A stretch of 8,243 bases of DNA, from NCBI GenBank assembly GCA_902385025.1, contig CABMDX010000384.1, forward strand, positions 1-8,243, written 5' to 3'. Positions 5,688 to 8,243 of this stretch are shown here, in pieces. Made by a program: the position numbers and the translations under genes. The notes beneath the pieces are model-generated. The model worked only from the letters and a program-made list of their open reading frames with translations, was not told the origin of the DNA and did not search any database. This stretch comes from an uncultured archaeon. GTDB taxonomy: Archaea > Halobacteriota > Methanosarcinia > Methanotrichales > Methanotrichaceae. Within the stretch, counting starts at the first letter, position 1, and each line of letters opens with the position of its first letter.

Positions 5688-6316
5688 TCCAGCGTCACCT
5701 CTACAGCATCGCCATCTGCAAGCTGCAATACCTCGCGCAGCTTAACAGGAGCTATGACTTCAACCAGCGTTTGGGGATAACTGCTCCGGTCAGGCCGGAT
5801 GACGGCAGCCTCAATTCCGTTTATTCTTATGCGAAAGCCCCTGCATTCTCCAAAGGTTCTGCCCTCGTCCCTGAAGCCCTCAATTCGAACAGCCCTCTTT
5901 GGCGCGGGAACAAAGGGCTCATCCAGCTTTATATTCAGGGTGCCGGCATAGGGCACGAAGCCAAAGTGCTGCTCGAACTGCTTGCGGTAGCCTTCTCGGG
6001 AGATATAATACTGACCCTCCCCCAGGCCGCCGGCGACCCTGCCTCGCAGGACTGCAACAGGCTCGCCTTCAAAAAGGCTCCTGTAATCCTGGTATTCGGA
6101 CTGCAAGAGCAGCCTGCCAGGCTCCGTGATCCTGATCTTCTGGCCGGAGCCGGTCTTCTTTCGCTCAATGCATCCCTCTTCCTCCAGAGAAGAGAGCCTG
6201 CGAGCGGCAGTCTGCGGACTTGTTCTCAATTGCGAGGCCAGGACGGAGGAGGAGATAGCAATCTGCTCATGCATGCCGCCCAACAGCGCCAGCCGCTTCA
6301 AAGTTTCAATATGCAT
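5684..6316 (-). CDS. ribK: CTP-dependent riboflavin kinase with N-terminal HTH (RbkR type)
   Basis: This 210-residue fusion has a winged-helix domain at about 1-80 (recognition helix near RTSPQTAARRLSSLEEEG, then a basic wing KKTGSGQKIRIT). The archaeal riboflavin kinase domain, formerly DUF120, spans about 85-210. That domain phosphorylates riboflavin to FMN using CTP. Its signatures are GRVAGGLGEGQYYIS (92-106), FGFVPYAGTLNIKLDEP (118-134), GFRDEGRTFGECRGF (147-161) and a C-terminal IAPVKLREVLQLADGDAV (188-205). Proteins with this domain order are known in Archaea as RbkR, a bifunctional kinase and transcriptional regulator of riboflavin genes. Here it heads an operon with ribB, overlapping it by four bases, and a large dyad lies over the predicted start of transcription (6337-6370). 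That fits autoregulation, which I infer. The ATG at 6316 lies at the foot of an AGGGAC-loop hairpin, and there is no classical Shine-Dalgarno. Confidence 0.94.
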   Translation of the reverse strand: MHIETLKRLALLGGMHEQIAISSSVLASQLRTSPQTAARRLSSLEEEGCIERKKTGSGQKIRITEPGRLLLQSEYQDYRSLFEGEPVAVLRGRVAGGLGEGQYYISREGYRKQFEQHFGFVPYAGTLNIKLDEPFVPAPKRAVRIEGFRDEGRTFGECRGFRIRINGIEAAVIRPDRSSYPQTLVEVIAPVKLREVLQLADGDAVEVTLE

Positions 6317-6333
6317 AATTTGTCCCTAATTAT
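6314..6333 (-). promoter_or_regulatory. Start-codon hairpin of ribK with AGGGACA loop
   Basis: On the minus strand, ATAATT (6333-6328) and AATTAT (6320-6315) form a perfect 6-bp stem around AGGGACA (6327-6321). The A and U of the ribK AUG are the last two stem bases, and its G follows at once. The layout matches the hairpin at 1108-1126, where a stem of different sequence also ends in the AUG and the loop also holds AGGGAC. AGGG is at Shine-Dalgarno spacing. The AT-only stem is weak, so a role in RNA is uncertain and a DNA operator is an alternative. Confidence 0.45.
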
Positions 6334-6336
6334 CAA

Positions 6337-6370
6337 ATTCCATTTTTGAGAAGCTTATCAATTATGGAAT
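6337..6370 (-). promoter_or_regulatory. 34-bp dyad over the ribK transcription start, candidate RbkR operator
   Basis: Outer arms ATTCCAT (6337-6343) and ATGGAAT (6364-6370) are perfect inverted repeats. An inner imperfect palindrome, TGANAAGCTTNTCA (6347-6360), has exactly the same centre at 6353.5. About 14 of 17 half-site positions match. The dyad sits 17-50 bases downstream of the TATA-like TTAAATAT and covers the predicted start of transcription near 6365, the place expected for a repressor. RbkR encoded by the next gene is the obvious candidate; I cannot recall its consensus well enough to confirm it. Confidence 0.5.
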
Positions 6371-6385
6371 GCCTGAAGGCGCGCT

Positions 6386-6402
6386 GATATTTAACTGTTT
6401 TC
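6386..6402 (-). promoter_or_regulatory. Promoter of the ribK-ribB operon (BRE/TATA)
   Basis: On the minus strand, the purine-rich GAAAACAG (6402-6395) precedes the TATA-like TTAAATATC (6394-6386). Transcription should begin near 6365, giving a leader of about 50 bases before the ribK AUG. It lies in the 84-base gap behind the upstream minus-strand gene, whose stop codon the BRE overlaps. Confidence 0.5.
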
Positions 6403-6853
6403 AGCTTTTATCCATCTTCATAAGCCCGATATCATCCATGTATTCGTAACCCAGGTATTGCAGAATCTTTTCCCTGTTGTTTCCGATCAATGCCTTTTCG
6501 TTGGCGAGAACCGATCCGATAAGAGAAATTATATCTCCTTCTCCATCCCAGTTGCTGGTAAGGATCTCTTGCGACCCTATCTCCTGGCGGATCCTCTCTG
6601 CTACAAGGGCGCAGAGGAAGATATCGTCAATGTATCCATAGGGGCCGTAGGTCTCCTCGGGCATCACATCATAGGGCAAGACGAAGTAAGCAATGGAGGC
6701 AATGACAATTGGCCTCATCCTGCCTGGAAGCCTGGGGTCGTCGAGAATTCTGGTCAGAAGCCTATACATGGCCGGGGCCTGGAATATGATATCATCATGC
6801 CGACCTTCGTATGCGGCTATGTCCTTTTCTAGCCAATGATCAAATGAAGCCAT
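6401..6853 (-). CDS. DUF1232 (YkvA-like) protein
   Basis: This 150-residue protein carries the DUF1232 signature at about 50-85: ASIAYFVLPYDVMPEE, then GPYGYIDDIFLCALVAERI. This matches the family pattern of a hydrophobic helix, P-x-D-x-x-P, and a loop ending in G-Y-x-D-D. The molecular function of the family is not established; members are often described as small membrane-associated proteins. Here the hydrophobic segments are short and broken by charges, so I would not call firm transmembrane helices. The C-terminal part (about 95-150) is acidic and is not a domain I recognise. The ATG at 6853 is the first in frame and lacks a good Shine-Dalgarno. The ribK promoter begins at its stop codon, so the two are probably regulated separately. 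Confidence 0.82.
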   Translation of the reverse strand: MASFDHWLEKDIAAYEGRHDDIIFQAPAMYRLLTRILDDPRLPGRMRPIVIASIAYFVLPYDVMPEETYGPYGYIDDIFLCALVAERIRQEIGSQEILTSNWDGEGDIISLIGSVLANEKALIGNNREKILQYLGYEYMDDIGLMKMDKS

Positions 6854-7138
6854 AATTGAAGACCACTTTACTATCCTTTGTGCAGTTCAATGTTGCCGTC
6901 GCAGCCGTCTGGATCGCTTTTTTGGGATTGTCGTCGGAGGTCCGTGTTCTGCGAGCCTATGGCCGCGGCAAAAAAAGATAAAGCTTCATAATTTTCTCGA
7001 AAGTTCCCGAAAAAATCCAGATGCATAATTTGGATCTGTATTATATTCAATGCCGCATGTATTTGATTTTCCTAGCCTGATGATCTAAATCCAAAAACTT
7101 ATTAGGTATGTCGACGAACAATTTAACGGAGGTTTTGT
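6854..7138. promoter_or_regulatory. Divergent intergenic region with promoter candidates on both strands
   Basis: The genes on either side diverge. On the minus strand, CTTTATCT (6983-6976) could be the TATA box of the DUF1232 gene, with a leader of about 100 bases. On the + strand, CCAAAAAC followed by CTTATTA (7091-7105) could serve the gene at 7139, with transcription starting just before its Shine-Dalgarno. TTATATTC near 7041 is an alternative with a longer leader. A weak dyad, CAGAT / ATCTG (7018-7038), lies between them. I see no gene here. Confidence 0.4.
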
Positions 7139-8035
7139 ATGAAAATTCTGCAGGGATTCATAACACTTGCACTACTTCTAATGCTGTTCGTCCCTCTGGC
7201 TTTTGCTCAGGAGGTCAGCATGGACCATCTCAACCAGATGATGGCGAATAGTTCTGACAATCTCACCACATATACATACACCCGCACAGCGGAGAGCAAG
7301 ATCATCTACAGCAATGATTCGCTTAATACAAAATTCGAAGCTGTTAAGTCCACGGAAGGAAAGGTGAATCTGCCGCTTCAAGAAGGCTGGTGGAGCCATA
7401 AGCTTTCCGACAAAGGAAATGGAGAAATTTTGACGTGGCAGGGATATTATTTAAACGGATCAGAATACTGGAAGGAAGAGCAGAACTGGACTCAATTCAA
7501 CCTCACAGATCCCAACGCGGTCATGGAAGACTATAACGAGCTTCCTAGCCAAATCGATCTCATCCTCTACTCCAATATGTCTATCGCGGGATCGGATAGC
7601 ATCGATGGCGATGATTGCTATCGGCTCGTGGGCGCTCCAATTCGCCAGATTACCGAGACAATTCTTGGACTGGAGCTCTATGCATCATATCTCAACTCGC
7701 CCTTCCCCTTGCCTGATGATTTCAGCAACAAGAGCTTTAATTTCGACAATACGAGTCTCCTGGAGAACAGCAACGTGACAATCGTCGCCTGGGTTTCCAA
7801 GAAGACCGCAATACTGCGGAGAATTGACATTGACTCAAATTTGACAATCACGCCGCAGATTCTGAAAATCGAAGAGCCTGAATTCAAGATACAGGCCGCT
7901 CTCCATGAAGTGACCGATTACCAGGGCTTCGGAGAGCCGGTGAATATCAAGCTCCCGGCAGAGGCCCTCAAAGCATCCTATCGCACCAGTGGATCTGATT
8001 GGAGATGGGCAATCTTCGGGCTACTGGAGCCTTAA
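7139..8035 (+). CDS. Exported LolA/LppX-like protein with many N-glycosylation sequons
   Basis: This 298-residue protein has a clear signal peptide: MK start, hydrophobic core (FITLALLLMLFVPL) and AFA-Q cleavage near residue 23. It lacks a lipobox Cys, so it is probably released or held non-covalently outside the membrane. The rest is strand-rich, with features recalling the half-barrel fold of outer-membrane lipoprotein-sorting and LppX/DUF6612-like proteins: a TYTYTRTAESK strand, a WKEEQNWTQF strand, DGDDCYRLVG near residue 160, and SKKTAILRRIDIDSN with a lysine/arginine strand near 220-235. Archaeal members have no outer membrane to serve, so the role here is unknown. I count 11 Asn-X-Ser/Thr sites, suggesting heavy surface glycosylation. 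The start is firm: GGAGG at 7128-7132 lies six bases upstream of the ATG. The stop overlaps the next gene's Shine-Dalgarno, implying an operon. Confidence 0.78.
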   Translation: MKILQGFITLALLLMLFVPLAFAQEVSMDHLNQMMANSSDNLTTYTYTRTAESKIIYSNDSLNTKFEAVKSTEGKVNLPLQEGWWSHKLSDKGNGEILTWQGYYLNGSEYWKEEQNWTQFNLTDPNAVMEDYNELPSQIDLILYSNMSIAGSDSIDGDDCYRLVGAPIRQITETILGLELYASYLNSPFPLPDDFSNKSFNFDNTSLLENSNVTIVAWVSKKTAILRRIDIDSNLTITPQILKIEEPEFKIQAALHEVTDYQGFGEPVNIKLPAEALKASYRTSGSDWRWAIFGLLEP

Positions 8036-8040
8036 GGAGG
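8034..8040 (+). promoter_or_regulatory. Shine-Dalgarno overlapping the upstream stop codon
   Basis: AAGGAGG starts inside the TAA stop (8033-8035) of the preceding gene and lies eight bases before the ATG at 8049. The arrangement indicates cotranscription and probably coupled translation. It contrasts with the weak or absent sites of the genes at 1124 and 6316. Confidence 0.75.
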
Positions 8041-8048
8041 AACAGGTC

Positions 8049-8243
8049 ATGACTGCATTTGATGGGGAGCCCGGCAGGGCTGGATTCATAAGGACGCTGC
8101 TGGCGGTTTTATTTATTCTGGCATTTCTGGCAATGAGCCTGCCTACAGCCTTGTCTCAGAATCCAACCGCGGATGATGTGCGCTCGTATTGCGTCAAAAT
8201 GGGATATCTCTACAAATCATCTCCTGCAATGAACGGAGGGCAG
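8049..8243 (+). CDS. Exported DUF333-type protein, 3' end beyond the window
   Basis: Only the first 65 residues are visible and the frame is open to the window edge. After a polar, slightly charged start (MTAFDGEPGRAGFIR) comes a hydrophobic segment (about 16-33) ending in TALSQ, a likely signal peptide cleaved near residue 36. The mature start, SYCVKMGYLYKSSPAMNGGQ (46-65), resembles the DUF333 pattern of a Y-C pair, a Gly-containing turn and an ending in GGQ. These are small exported, often Cys-rich proteins of unknown function, sometimes labelled putative hemolysins on weak grounds. A good Shine-Dalgarno fixes the start. It follows the gene at 7139 by 13 bases, so both products are probably made together and act outside the cell. 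Confidence 0.65.
   Translation, partial: MTAFDGEPGRAGFIRTLLAVLFILAFLAMSLPTALSQNPTADDVRSYCVKMGYLYKSSPAMNGGQ

Noticed and set aside
6311..7032. 12-mer ATGCATAATTTG at 6311-6322 and again at 7021-7032
   Set aside because: An exact AT-rich 12-mer is expected to recur about this often by chance in 8 kb, and the flanks share nothing.

Overview
The window looks like a chromosomal segment of a methanogenic euryarchaeon, most likely a Methanothrix/Methanosaeta-type member of the Methanosarcinales. The reasons are archaeal promoter architecture (purine-rich BRE plus TATA box), an archaeal-type RibB, a CTP-dependent riboflavin kinase with a fused N-terminal HTH (RbkR type), a very long secreted TPR protein and exported proteins rich in Asn-X-Ser/Thr sequons. 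The genus is inference. The riboflavin genes are firm evidence for Archaea.

Layout: bases 1-161 are AT-rich with no gene. A strong BRE/TATA at 162-177 points rightwards into about 920 bases with no credible protein gene (about 200-1123). That stretch has about 26 runs of three or more G on the + strand against two or three runs of C. It holds many local hairpins, two of which present the identical loop GAAAGGGA on stems of different sequence. I read it as a large structured RNA, either stand-alone or a very long 5' leader, because no T-tract terminator is visible before the next gene. That gene (1124-1600) encodes a small winged-helix protein. Its AUG sits in the foot of another hairpin whose loop carries AAGGGAC.

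On the minus strand, ribK/rbkR (5684-6316), ribB (4971-5687) and the TPR gene (1687-4926) form an apparent operon: ribK and ribB overlap by 4 bases, and ribB and the TPR gene are 44 bases apart. The operon has its own promoter in the 84-base gap upstream of ribK. A 34-bp two-tier dyad there overlaps the predicted transcription start and is a good candidate for the RbkR operator. The ribK start codon also lies at the foot of a hairpin with AGGGAC in the loop, the same arrangement as at 1108-1126. A possible terminator follows the TPR gene at 1599-1670. Upstream of ribK lies a DUF1232 (YkvA-like) gene, also on the minus strand.

After a divergent intergenic region (6854-7138), two + strand genes with good Shine-Dalgarno sites encode exported proteins: a LolA/LppX-like protein with 11 N-glycosylation sequons, and the start of a DUF333-type protein cut by the window edge.

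The most novel signal is the GGGA-loop RNA together with the start-codon hairpins that show the same loop sequence. This resembles, by analogy only, a bacterial CsrB-type sponge RNA with matching sites on target mRNAs. The cognate binding factor is unknown.
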